A stretch of 64,000 nt of DNA from Vaginella massiliensis (GTDB taxonomy: Bacteria; Bacteroidota; Bacteroidia; Flavobacteriales; Weeksellaceae): positions 742,920 through 806,919 of the forward strand of contig NZ_LT593746.1 of assembly GCF_900089075.1 (NCBI RefSeq), written 5' to 3'. Shown piece by piece: positions 52,876 through 62,800 of the stretch. A model generated the notes under the pieces. The model was not told the DNA's origin. It saw only the letters and a list, made by a program, of their open reading frames with translations, and ran no database searches. The first letter of the stretch is position 1, and each line of letters opens with the position of its first letter. Position numbers and translations under genes: made by a program.

Positions 52876-53043
52876 ATGGGGGTTGTAATATTGACAATAG
52901 TAATGAGTCTGTGCCTTGGAGCGCTGTTCTTGGGCTTGTTCTTTCTTGGGTATAAAAAAGGACAATTTGACGAAGATGAATCCCCCGCGGTTCGAATGTT
53001 AAAAGAAGATAAAAAAGTTAACGATAATAAAATTGACACGTAA
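52876..53043 (+). CDS. ccoS: cbb3 oxidase assembly protein CcoS
   Basis: A 55-residue protein with one N-terminal transmembrane segment and the ending GYKKGQFDEDESPAVRML, which is the CcoS signature (GQFDDxxxPAxRML). It is needed to place heme and copper in the cbb3 oxidase. Its TAA overlaps the ATG of ccoN (TAATG), so the two are translationally coupled. Confidence 0.9.
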   Translation: MGVVILTIVMSLCLGALFLGLFFLGYKKGQFDEDESPAVRMLKEDKKVNDNKIDT

Positions 53044-55319
53044 TGCAGATGCAGACATTTAGTTACGATAATAAAATCGTAAAGTATTTCATTTATGCTA
53101 CACTTTTTTGGAGTGTATTGGCATTTTTCTTTGGGGTGTTGGTGGCGACTTTGTTATTCTTCCCTACCTTACCAGAAGTTATTTTTGGTACAGATGATGG
53201 GTCTGTAAAAGGGTTTGGAGGAACTATACAAGGTTTAGTCAATTCACAAGGTACGCTTGGGTATGGACGTCTTCGTATGATCCATACAACTTTTGCAATT
53301 TTTGCTTTTGTCGGGAATAGTTTTTTCTCGGGAGCATACTACTCATTGCAAAGACTATTAAAAACCAGAATGTACAGCGATGTAATGAGCTGGATTGTTT
53401 TCTGGGGATGGCAATTATTCATTGTGGCTTCATTTGTAACTTTTATTTTGGGGTACAACACATCTAAGGAGTACGCTGAGCATGAGTGGCCAATAGACAT
53501 TCTCATCGCATTGGTGTGGGTGTTGTTTGGAGTACAAATGTTCTTGACGATCGCAAGACGTAGAGTAAGGCATCTGTATGTAGCAATTTGGTTCTTTATC
53601 GGGACTTGGGCAGGGATTACCATGCTTCACGTTTTCAATAACTTAGAATTGCCGGTACATTTTAGTTTAACTGCACCAAAATCATACTCAATCTATTCTG
53701 GGGTACAAGATGCTTTGGTACAATGGTGGTACGGGCACAATGCAGTGGCATTTTTCTTGACAACACCAGTATTAGGGTTGATGTACTATTTCGTGCCAAA
53801 AGCGGCAAATAGACCAGTATTCTCGTACAAATTATCGATAATCCACTTCTGGTCGTTGATCTTTGTTTATATCTGGGCAGGACCTCACCATTTATTGTAT
53901 ACCTCATTACCAGGTTGGGCACAAGCATTAGGAACAGGTTTCTCGGTAATGTTGATTGCACCATCTTGGGGTGGTATGTTGAATGGTTTGTTGACCTTGA
54001 GAGGATCTTGGGATAAAGTTCGTGAAAATCCAATCTTGAAATTTTTCGTTGTAGCGCTTACTTGTTATGGTATGGCTACCTTTGAAGGGCCAATGTTGGC
54101 AACCAAAACCTTGAACAAAATCGGACACTTTACAGACTGGGTTCCGGCTCACGTACACGTTGGTACGTTAGGATGGAATGGTTTCATGGCTTTTGGTATC
54201 ATCTACTATATCATTCCTAGAATATTCAACACCAAATTGGCTTCTGTGAAAATGGCAAATGCGCATTTCTGGATTGGTACTTTTGGTATATTATTTTGGG
54301 TGATCCCAATGTATGTTGCGGGTTGGACTCAAGGTTTGATGTGGAAACAATTTGCAGACGACGGAACTTTAGCTTATCCAAACTTCTTACAAACGGTAAC
54401 AATCCTTAAAGATTATTTATATCCATTACGTGCATTAGGAGGTACTTTGTATTTAGTTGGGGCAATTTTAATGATTGTCAATGTGGTACAAACAATCAGA
54501 AAAGGAAGCTTCGTAAGAGACGAAGAAGTGCAAGCTCCGGCCTTGGAAAAAAGATCTGCAGCAAGACAAGAAGGTGAGACTACTCACACGTGGATAGAGC
54601 GTACACCAGTAGTGCTTACCGTATTGGCTTTCTTGGCATTGTCAGTCGGAGGGTTGGTGCAAATCGTTCCTACCATTGTGGTAAAATCGAATATTCCTAC
54701 CATATCAAGTGTAAAACCATATACACCATTAGAAGTTGAAGGCCGAGATATCTATATTCGCGAAGGTTGTAACGCTTGTCACTCACAAATGATTCGTCCT
54801 TTCCGTGATGAAGTGAAACGATATGGGGAATATTCTAAACCAGGAGAGTTCGTATACGATTATCCATTCTTATGGGGATCAAAACGTACAGGACCAGACT
54901 TGCATAGAGAAGGTGGCAAAAACCCAGATGCATGGCATTACAAACACATGTGGAATCCGCGCGAAACATCAGATGGTTCTATCATGCCTCGTTATCCTTG
55001 GATTATCGAAAACCCGTTAGACATCAGCCATACGGCAGATAAGATGCAAGCATTGGCTACCTTAGGAGTTCCATATCAAGAAGAGGATTTTGACAGCATG
55101 ACGGTTTCTATGCAAAGACAAGCCATTGCAATCGAGAAAAACATCTTCAACGATGCACCAGACTTGAAAGAGCTTTGGTCAAAACGTGAGGCAGACGCGA
55201 AGGCAAAAGGTGAAACCTTTGTACCATTGAGAGATCGAGAAATTGTTGCACTTATAGCATATTTACAACGATTGGGTACCGATATTAGTGCACAAGAAAC
55301 GCAAACAGCTAGTAACTAA
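53043..55319 (+). CDS. ccoN: cbb3 cytochrome c oxidase, fused subunits I and II (CcoNO)
   Basis: A 758-residue fusion. The first 480 or so residues are CcoN: twelve hydrophobic segments, with the heme and CuB histidines in positions such as RMIHTTFA, WWYGHNAVAFF, AGPHHLLYT and VPAHVHVG. After a linker and one more transmembrane segment comes CcoO, a membrane-bound cytochrome c with a single heme motif CNACHSQMIRPF. The two subunits are separate genes in proteobacteria; this fusion is known from Bacteroidota. It reduces oxygen with high affinity. Confidence 0.95.
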   Translation: MQMQTFSYDNKIVKYFIYATLFWSVLAFFFGVLVATLLFFPTLPEVIFGTDDGSVKGFGGTIQGLVNSQGTLGYGRLRMIHTTFAIFAFVGNSFFSGAYYSLQRLLKTRMYSDVMSWIVFWGWQLFIVASFVTFILGYNTSKEYAEHEWPIDILIALVWVLFGVQMFLTIARRRVRHLYVAIWFFIGTWAGITMLHVFNNLELPVHFSLTAPKSYSIYSGVQDALVQWWYGHNAVAFFLTTPVLGLMYYFVPKAANRPVFSYKLSIIHFWSLIFVYIWAGPHHLLYTSLPGWAQALGTGFSVMLIAPSWGGMLNGLLTLRGSWDKVRENPILKFFVVALTCYGMATFEGPMLATKTLNKIGHFTDWVPAHVHVGTLGWNGFMAFGIIYYIIPRIFNTKLASVKMANAHFWIGTFGILFWVIPMYVAGWTQGLMWKQFADDGTLAYPNFLQTVTILKDYLYPLRALGGTLYLVGAILMIVNVVQTIRKGSFVRDEEVQAPALEKRSAARQEGETTHTWIERTPVVLTVLAFLALSVGGLVQIVPTIVVKSNIPTISSVKPYTPLEVEGRDIYIREGCNACHSQMIRPFRDEVKRYGEYSKPGEFVYDYPFLWGSKRTGPDLHREGGKNPDAWHYKHMWNPRETSDGSIMPRYPWIIENPLDISHTADKMQALATLGVPYQEEDFDSMTVSMQRQAIAIEKNIFNDAPDLKELWSKREADAKAKGETFVPLRDREIVALIAYLQRLGTDISAQETQTASN

Positions 55320-55504
55320 TGTTAAAATATTTCAAAGAATCTTTTTCCGATTACAGTTTTGCATCCTCATTACAAACAATATCGCTCATACTATTCATAT
55401 TGTTTTTTCTAGGAACGTTCTACTATGTGTGGAAAAGACCAAAGGAAGATTATAAAGAAGCAGAAAATTTACCATTAGAAGAAGATCAAGAAGACAAAAT
55501 TTAA
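55319..55504 (+). CDS. ccoQ: CcoQ-like small oxidase subunit
   Basis: A 61-residue protein with one transmembrane segment (SLILFILFFLGTFYYVW) and a charged end with RPKEDYKEAENLPLEED, as in small CcoQ-type proteins. It overlaps ccoN by one base and lies 5 bases before ccoP. It stabilises the oxidase complex in other organisms. Confidence 0.8.
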   Translation: MLKYFKESFSDYSFASSLQTISLILFILFFLGTFYYVWKRPKEDYKEAENLPLEEDQEDKI

Positions 55505-55509
55505 AAACT

Positions 55510-56460
55510 ATGAAATTACGTACACCTGCATACATTTTTATACCACTGACATTGTTGGGAATTTTAATTACCTTTGCAATGGTAATCCCAGTTGACAATG
55601 CTCCAGAACCTGGTTTCAAAGGGATGATGGCAAATATGTTCGAACACTTTGCCGCGGCTCTTTCCCAAGGCGTAGTTTGGGCTGTGATGGGAATTTCGTT
55701 GGTGATGTTGTTCATCATCAATGCCGTGAACAAACTGGTTGAGTCTCAAAAATTCGAAAAACTTTCTCCAGAAGAACAAGCAGAATATTTGGCGAAGAAA
55801 GAAAAAGGTTACATCAAAAACCTTATCGAATCGGCAAATAGAAAACAAACCAAAGAAGAAGAAGAAGCTATTATCTTGGATCATGGTTTCGACGGAATCA
55901 AAGAGTTGGATAATGCGTTGCCACAATGGTGGCTGTCACTATTCTGGTTTGGTGTTGTCTACTGTGTGGTTTACTTATTGGCATACTCGTTCACAGACTT
56001 CGCTCACATGGATGCAGAGTACAATACAGAAAAAGTAATTATGGATAAGCGTGACGAAGAATGGGCAAAAGCAAACGATATCACCATAGAAGGAGCGGTC
56101 AACAAATTCAACGATCCTGCAATAGTAGAAGCAGGTCAGATAATCTTCAATACCCAATGTACGCTTTGTCACTTAGAAAATGGTAAAGGAGGTATTGGAC
56201 CAAACCTTACCGACGATTATTGGGTGAATCACGAGCAAGACAGCTTGTTCTACAACATCTACGATATCATCTACAACGGTTCGCCAAACAACGCTCAGAT
56301 GCGTGCTTTCGGGCAGCGAGGTGAGATTTCTGGTTTGAATATTGAAAAAGTTGCATCGTACGTTTACTACATCAACCAAGTAGGAAAAACCATTTCACCT
56401 GCCGAAGGTGGTGCCGAACCACAAGGTGATTTGATCGAAAGATGGTCAAAAAAGAATTAA
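55510..56460 (+). CDS. ccoP: cbb3 oxidase subunit III (CcoP), one heme c
   Basis: A 316-residue membrane protein with transmembrane segments near residues 8-28, 51-75 and 140-160, and a C-terminal cytochrome c domain with CTLCH and later MRAFG. Only one CxxCH motif is present, whereas the proteobacterial CcoP has two. This looks like the normal form for the phylum rather than damage. It passes electrons to CcoNO. A hairpin terminator follows. Confidence 0.9.
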   Translation: MKLRTPAYIFIPLTLLGILITFAMVIPVDNAPEPGFKGMMANMFEHFAAALSQGVVWAVMGISLVMLFIINAVNKLVESQKFEKLSPEEQAEYLAKKEKGYIKNLIESANRKQTKEEEEAIILDHGFDGIKELDNALPQWWLSLFWFGVVYCVVYLLAYSFTDFAHMDAEYNTEKVIMDKRDEEWAKANDITIEGAVNKFNDPAIVEAGQIIFNTQCTLCHLENGKGGIGPNLTDDYWVNHEQDSLFYNIYDIIYNGSPNNAQMRAFGQRGEISGLNIEKVASYVYYINQVGKTISPAEGGAEPQGDLIERWSKKN

Positions 56461-56483
56461 AAATTCAAAATAAATATCATTCG

Positions 56484-56512
56484 AAGAGAGTCTTGAAAGG
56501 CTCTCTTTTTTT
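56484..56512 (+). terminator. hairpin terminator after ccoP
   Basis: AGAGAGTC and GGCTCTCT form an 8-bp stem with one G-T pair around a 6-base loop, followed by TTTTTTT. Confidence 0.8.
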
Positions 56513-56524
56513 ATTATAATGTCG

Positions 56525-56532
56525 TAACTTTG
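56525..56532 (+). promoter_or_regulatory. candidate -7 box before ccoG
   Basis: TAACTTTG matches TAnnTTTG, 46 bases before the ccoG ATG and just behind the terminator. It would start a second cco transcript. Confidence 0.5.
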
Positions 56533-56577
56533 TATAGGAAAACAATTGTAATATCATTTAATTAAAAAAATAAAGAA

Positions 56578-58050
56578 ATGTCGGATATAAAATCAAAAGA
56601 AAATAAAGAAGAAGAATTTTTGTCTTTTGATAACCAGATGGATGAAAATGTAAGATCGACTATCGGAACCATGGAACGTTCTGGTAAACGAAAATGGGTT
56701 TATCCAAGAAAACCGCATGGTAGTTTTACCAACAAAAGACGAGTGGTTGCTTACTTTTTGTTGACGATTTTGGTCATCATGCCTTTTATCAAATTACCCA
56801 ACGGAAATCCCTTATTCAAATTCGATGTATTGAATCGCGAATTCATTATTTTCGGATTTCCATTTTTTACCTCAGACTTCTTCTTGTTAGCAATAGGAAT
56901 GATCACCACCATGATCTTCATTATTCTGTTTACCATGGCGTATGGCCGTATATTTTGTGGCTGGATTTGCCCTCAAACCATCTTTCTCGAAATGGTATTC
57001 AGACCGATCGAATATCTAATCGAAGGTGACCGAGCAAAACAAATGAAGTTGGATCGACAAGAATGGGACGAAGAAAAGATACGCAAAAAAGTATCGAAAT
57101 GGGTTATTTTTGCCCTGTTGTCGTTCATCATTGCCAATATATTTTTATCTTATATCATCGGTGCAGATGCCTTGTTGCAATTGGTGAAAAATGGCCCGAT
57201 ACAAGAAGCTTCAACCTTCATCGGATTGTTGATTTTCACTGGTTTGTTTTTCTTTGTCTTCTCATGGTTCAGAGAACAAGCCTGTACTTTGGTTTGTCCG
57301 TACGGTCGTTTCCAAGGAGTGTTGATCGATTCGCACACCATCAATGTGATCTATGATTACAAACGAGGCGAAGGAAGAGTAGGACGATCAAAATTCCGTA
57401 AAAACGAAGATCGTGCAGCTGCTGGTAAAGGTGATTGTATCGATTGCGGACAATGTGTTGTGGTTTGTCCTACGGGTATCGATATCCGAAATGGAATTCA
57501 GCTCGAGTGTGTCAACTGTACCGCATGTATCGACGCTTGTGACGAAGTGATGGAAAAAGTAAACCTCCCGCCTGGACTTATCCGTTATGCATCCGAAGAC
57601 AATATCAAAAAAGGCGAACCATTCCGTTTCACCAAACGATTGATGGCGTATACTACCGCATTGGTTATACTCTTGTCGGTCATGACGGCGTTCATGATCA
57701 ATCGCCCTTCGGTGGAATCTAAATTCTTGAAAGTCGTGGGATCTAACTATTCTACCGAAGGTCAATATTTGGTCAATCAGTTCGAGTATACTCTATACAA
57801 CAAAACCAACGTGGACCAACGTCTGCAATTGGTGTTGATTTCTCACGAAAATGGTGTGTTCGAAATGTACCAAGGTCAGAACGATTTGCTGTTGAAAAAA
57901 GGTGAAATTGCACAAGGAAAATTCAAATTGAAAATTCCAGCCAATGAGGTGAAATCGTACAAAGAGTTGGTAGAAATCGGTATAAAAAATATCGACGGAA
58001 AAGTGATCGATAAATACGAAATTAGTTTTTCGGGTCCTTATAAATATTAA
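56578..58050 (+). CDS. ccoG: cytochrome oxidase accessory protein CcoG (FixG/RdxA-like)
   Basis: A 490-residue membrane protein with several transmembrane segments and iron-sulfur motifs: CGWICPQTIFLE, ACTLVCPYGRFQG and a ferredoxin-like pair CIDCGQCVVVCP and CVNCTACIDACD. It reduces copper for the CuB site in other bacteria. A C-terminal immunoglobulin-like domain ends the protein. It starts the second cco unit. Confidence 0.93.
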   Translation: MSDIKSKENKEEEFLSFDNQMDENVRSTIGTMERSGKRKWVYPRKPHGSFTNKRRVVAYFLLTILVIMPFIKLPNGNPLFKFDVLNREFIIFGFPFFTSDFFLLAIGMITTMIFIILFTMAYGRIFCGWICPQTIFLEMVFRPIEYLIEGDRAKQMKLDRQEWDEEKIRKKVSKWVIFALLSFIIANIFLSYIIGADALLQLVKNGPIQEASTFIGLLIFTGLFFFVFSWFREQACTLVCPYGRFQGVLIDSHTINVIYDYKRGEGRVGRSKFRKNEDRAAAGKGDCIDCGQCVVVCPTGIDIRNGIQLECVNCTACIDACDEVMEKVNLPPGLIRYASEDNIKKGEPFRFTKRLMAYTTALVILLSVMTAFMINRPSVESKFLKVVGSNYSTEGQYLVNQFEYTLYNKTNVDQRLQLVLISHENGVFEMYQGQNDLLLKKGEIAQGKFKLKIPANEVKSYKELVEIGIKNIDGKVIDKYEISFSGPYKY

Positions 58051-58060
58051 AAAATACATT

Positions 58061-58510
58061 ATGAAATTTAAATTCACGTGGGGACACGGAATTGCGGTAG
58101 CATTGTTGTGCTTTATGATTTTTATCTTGAGTTTGATGTTCTTTGCTGGCGACACTGGTGATTTGGTAACCGATAATTATTACGAAAAATCCATCGAATA
58201 CGAAGACGATATAGAGGCAGAATCTCGAACGCTGAGCTTGCAAAAACAACCCGAAGTAGTGATTCAAGCGAATGGATGGAAGCTGATTTTCCCAGCAGAA
58301 TACCAAATTACAGAAGGTTCGGTTGTTTTGCTTCGCTCCAACAATCCAGATCAAGACCTGATATTACCATTAAAACTCGATGCTAAAAATCAAATGCTCA
58401 TTCCGTCTGCCAAATTGGTCAATGGGGATTACGAAATGCGACTGTCTTGGGAAATGAATCATAATAAGTACTTGGTGAAAAAAACAGTACAATGGCAATC
58501 ACCATCATAA
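58061..58510 (+). CDS. ccoH: FixH/CcoH-like protein
   Basis: A 149-residue protein with one N-terminal transmembrane segment (residues 9-28) and a periplasmic beta domain (TDNYYEKSIEYEDDIEAESR is a FixH-type segment). It helps oxidase assembly. It overlaps the next gene by 19 bases. Confidence 0.88.
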   Translation: MKFKFTWGHGIAVALLCFMIFILSLMFFAGDTGDLVTDNYYEKSIEYEDDIEAESRTLSLQKQPEVVIQANGWKLIFPAEYQITEGSVVLLRSNNPDQDLILPLKLDAKNQMLIPSAKLVNGDYEMRLSWEMNHNKYLVKKTVQWQSPS

Positions 58511-59205
58511 TTCTTGCCTTTGGATTTGGTCTTGTCACCAGTTTGCATTGCGTGGGAATGTGCGGCCCTATAGCTTTGTCGATAGGGCTCAGTGCCGAAA
58601 ACAAATTGCGGTTCGCAATCAAGAATCTCACCTATCAGTTAGGTAGGGTATCGACCTATGTCATCTTGGGCATTATTCTCGGGCTGTTGGGCTCTGGAGT
58701 TACCTTTGCAGGATTCCAAAACAGCCTCAGTATTTGCATCGGCGTGCTGATGATTCTTACCGTATTCATCCCCAAGTTTTATGACAATAATGCTTTGCAA
58801 ATGGGGTTTCTTGCCCAACAAATGCTGCACGTAAAAATGCAATTGGCAAAACTCTTTCGCAAGCAAGACTATTCATCTCTTTACCTTACGGGCATTCTCA
58901 ATGGTTTGTTGCCCTGTGGCTCGGTCTATGCTGCACTTACAGCCGCACTTGGCTTTGGATCGATCCGAAACAGTCTTCTTTTTATGTTATTTTTTGGTTT
59001 AGGAACCATTCCTTTAATGTTTTTTACCATGTTGTTGGGCAATTTCATCAGTGTAGAAAATCGACAAAGAATACTCAAAATTTTACCCGTCATCACCGTG
59101 GTGTTGGGCGTGATTTTTATTCTTCGAGGTTTGGATCTCAACATCCCCTATATCTCACCTGCATTAGAGGCTTTGCAAATCAATGGCGAGGATCATTCAC
59201 ATTAA
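58492..59205 (+). CDS. sulfite exporter TauE/SafE-like membrane protein of the cco locus
   Basis: A 237-residue polytopic protein with the segment GLVTSLHCVGMCGPIALSIGL (the CVGMCGP cysteine pair), six or so transmembrane segments and GLLPCGSVYAAL as a second repeat, typical of the UreH/SafE-like proteins that sit in cco loci and are thought to help copper delivery. It overlaps ccoH by 19 bases. Confidence 0.88.
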   Translation: MAITIIILAFGFGLVTSLHCVGMCGPIALSIGLSAENKLRFAIKNLTYQLGRVSTYVILGIILGLLGSGVTFAGFQNSLSICIGVLMILTVFIPKFYDNNALQMGFLAQQMLHVKMQLAKLFRKQDYSSLYLTGILNGLLPCGSVYAALTAALGFGSIRNSLLFMLFFGLGTIPLMFFTMLLGNFISVENRQRILKILPVITVVLGVIFILRGLDLNIPYISPALEALQINGEDHSH

Positions 59206-59279
59206 TTACGAAAGTTTTTTAATCTTCAAATAAATTGTATTTTTGATTTCTTTAACAAAAGATATAAATACATCACCAG

Positions 59280-59861
59280 ATGATTACACAACTGAGCGGA
59301 CGACTCATAGAGGTATATCCTACACATGCCGTAATCGATTGCAATGGCGTCGGATATTGGGTTTATATCTCCATCAATACGTTTTCTAATTTGGTTTTAG
59401 ATGAGGCGATAACGCTTTATACACAATTGATTGTAAGAGAAGATGCTCATCTTTTATACGGATTTGGAACAAAAAACGAGCGAGAAATTTTCTTGAAGCT
59501 GATCAGTGTCAATGGGATTGGTCCGGCTTCGGCTATTGTGATGCTTTCGACCCTGTCGCCAACCGAAATTGCACGCGCAATACAGACAGAAGATGCTGCG
59601 TTGTTGCAAAGCGTAAAAGGAATTGGAGCAAAAACAGCTCAACGAATCATCATCGATCTCAGAGATAAATTAACAGATTTTACGGTAGAAGATGTTAATT
59701 CTTTAACAGTAAAAAATAAATCGCGAATAGAAGCGTTATCTGCTTTAGAAGTTTTAGGAATTCCTAGAAAAACAGCAGAAAAAGTCATGGATAAATTATT
59801 GTTGAATAATCCAGACGCTGACGTGGAAACATTAGTAAAAGAAACCTTGAAAAATATTTAA
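59280..59861 (+). CDS. ruvA: Holliday junction helicase subunit RuvA
   Basis: A 193-residue RuvA with the N-terminal OB domain (MITQLSGRLIEVYPTHAVID), two helix-hairpin-helix motifs (SVNGIGPASAIVML and SVKGIGAKTAQRIIIDL) and a C-terminal RuvB-binding domain. It holds the junction while RuvB drives migration. TATTTTTG at 59237-59244 is a possible -7 box. It is directly followed by sprA, the usual neighbour in Flavobacteriia. Confidence 0.96.
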   Translation: MITQLSGRLIEVYPTHAVIDCNGVGYWVYISINTFSNLVLDEAITLYTQLIVREDAHLLYGFGTKNEREIFLKLISVNGIGPASAIVMLSTLSPTEIARAIQTEDAALLQSVKGIGAKTAQRIIIDLRDKLTDFTVEDVNSLTVKNKSRIEALSALEVLGIPRKTAEKVMDKLLLNNPDADVETLVKETLKNI

Positions 59862-59866
59862 ACATT

Positions 59867-62800
59867 TTGAAACAAGATATTTACTACGCTTATCGACATG
59901 TCCTATGGGCGTTTCTTATTTTAGTAGGTTTTGCTCCATCGGCCAATGCACAAGATACTTTGAAGTTCCCATTCAATAACCAAACTGGCGGACTTTTTTT
60001 AGATAGTCAGATAACTTATACAGTAGAATATGACGCCATCTACGGTCGCTATATTTTGTGGCCAACGATTGGAAGTAGCGTTGTGGGCGATCCTATCTAT
60101 TTGTCGCGCGCAGAGTATTTGCAGATGATTCAGCAACAAGAAGTTGGGAATTATTATCGGTTGAAATCTCAAACCAACGATCAATATTATCGTGAGCAAC
60201 AATTTGGGGATAGGGAGCAAAACAAGTTGGCGAATATTATCCCATCGTTCAAAGTCAAATCAAAAGCATTCGAAACCATTTTCGGTGGCAACGAAATTTC
60301 GTTGACGCCCCAAGGTTTTGCCAATATAGATTTAGGATTATTCCTACAGAAAATAGACAATCCTTTGTTGTTGCCACAAAATCGAAATACCTTGACCATC
60401 GATTTGCAACAACGTATGCAGCTCGGACTCATCGGTAAAGTTGGAGAAAATCTTCAACTGCGTATGAACTATGATACGCAAGCTGGATTTGCATTCGAAA
60501 ATCAAACCAAATTGCAATGGCGCAAGGCGGTGGCAAACAAATTGGATCCTTTTGCAGGAGAAGACGATATTTTACAAAACGTAGAATTAGGAAATATCTC
60601 GATGCCATTATCCAACTCTTTGATCCGTGGTTCACAAGCATTATTTGGGGTGAGAACCGATCTGAAATTCGGAAACACCAATGTGACCGCCGTGTTTTCT
60701 GAACAGCGATCAGAAGGGCGATCAATTACCGTTCAGGGGGGCGGGGTGATGACCGAATTCAATATCTATGCAGAAAACTACGAATACAATAAGCACTTCT
60801 TTTTGGGCCATTATTTCCGCGACCGTTACGACGAAAGCCTTCGCAATTACCCAATCATCAATAGCCAAGTCTACTTGAATAGAGTAGAAGTATGGAAAAT
60901 CGACCGTTCGGGAGGTAATGTCAACAATCGCCGTCAGATTTTAGCATTACGAGATTTGGGTGATGAGTCGGCAACTTCTGCACCAGAAAACGGAAATCTT
61001 TACACCACGGTAAATGCTTTGGTAGGATCTGATAACCGCACGATAAGCGACATTCGAAACAAAATGAATGGTTTCAACTATGGCGAAGCTTATCGCGATG
61101 GCGAGCATTATGCAATAAATGAAAATGTAAGAAAATTAAATTCATCAGAATATACCTTTTATCCGCAGTTGGGTTATATTACCTTAAACTCACCTTTGAT
61201 CGATGGCGAAGATATGTTGGCAGTAGCCTATCAATACACCATCAACGGCCAAGTGTATACCGTGGGTGAAATGTCGGATGAAAAATCTGGTGTTTTAGTA
61301 GCCAAACTCATCAAACCAAATGCTGTGATCAACACCGCTTCACCCATGTGGGATTTGATGATGAAGAACATCTATTCGCTCAATGCCTATGGCTTGGATT
61401 CGCAAGACTTTGTGATGAATGTGATGTTCAAAGACAACAGTGCCAATTCTTCTGGTACAGTGAATTTTCTTCCTAACTCATCGGTACAAGATCAGACCTT
61501 GTTGCAAGTTCTCAACATGGATCGTCTGAATCAAGCGGGGCAAGTGCAGACCAATATCAATGGCTCGGTGACCACGTACGGTGACGGATTGTTTGATTTC
61601 ATGCCGGGCATAACCGTTGATTTGCAACGCGGAAGCATCATTTTCACCACCAAAGAACCTTTTGGCCAACATTTGGCAAGTAAACTGAGTCCGGATGAGC
61701 GAAGCCGATTTGTGTTTCAGGAGATTTACGATAAATTACCCGCTACGCTGATTCAAGAAAAATTGGCAAACCGATATGCCTTAAATGGTCGATACAAAGG
61801 TACGGTAAGTGATGGTGTAGGGCTTGGCGCATTCAACGTTCCAGAAGGATCGGTGGTCGTAACCTCGAATGGTGTTACCTTGATAGAAGGAGTAGATTAT
61901 ACCGTAGATTATCAGCTTGGACGGGTGACCATTATCAATCAAGCACTCAAAGATTCTGGCGCTGCAATCAACATTAGTATGGAAAATCAATCTGCTTTCA
62001 ATATGCAGAAAAAGCGTTTCATAGGTTTGAATGCAGAACATTTCTTTTCAGAAAAATTCATGGTTGGAGCAACAATGGTCAATTATCAAGAGCGTCCACT
62101 AACCCAAAAAACGCAATTCGGGAGCGAAGCCGTAAACAACACCATATTTGGTGTCAACACCCAATTGAATACCCAAAGTGAATGGTTGACCAGAATCGCC
62201 AACTATTTACCAGGAGTGAAGACAGAAGAACCATCGAATATCAACTTCATGGCAGAAGGTGCCTATCTTTTACCAGGACTGAACAAAGCGACCAAAGGAT
62301 ATTCGTATATCGACGATTTCGAAGATGCACAAACGAATATTAGCCTGATGGATGTGAGTTATTGGAAAATAGGAAGTACACCAGGTGCACCAGCAGGTGT
62401 GTCGACCAACTATCATCCCAACTTCCCGAAAGGGAATCTTATCGATCCCGCTCGGATTACTGAATACAACGAAGGCCGTAAAATGCTTTCTTGGTACAAT
62501 ATAGACCCTAGATTTTATGGTTTGGGCGGAAACTCTCCGTTGTCTGACAACGATTTATCTAATCACCGATCTAGACGCGTAGAGATGAAAGAGCTTTTTG
62601 ATCAGCGAGATATCATGGCGGGTACGCAATCGTATATTTCGACCTTCGATATGACGTTCTATCCGCAGGTGAGAGGACCTTACAACTTGAATCCGAACGG
62701 AACTTCTACCGACAATTGGGGAGCAACCATGCGATCGCTTTGGGTATCGAATCTGATTGAATCGAATATCGAATACATCGAGTTTTGGATGATGGATCCT

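Noticed and set aside
55510-56460. Damage to ccoP because only one CxxCH is present
   Set aside because: The protein is otherwise complete and of even quality; a one-heme CcoP seems to be the normal form for this group.
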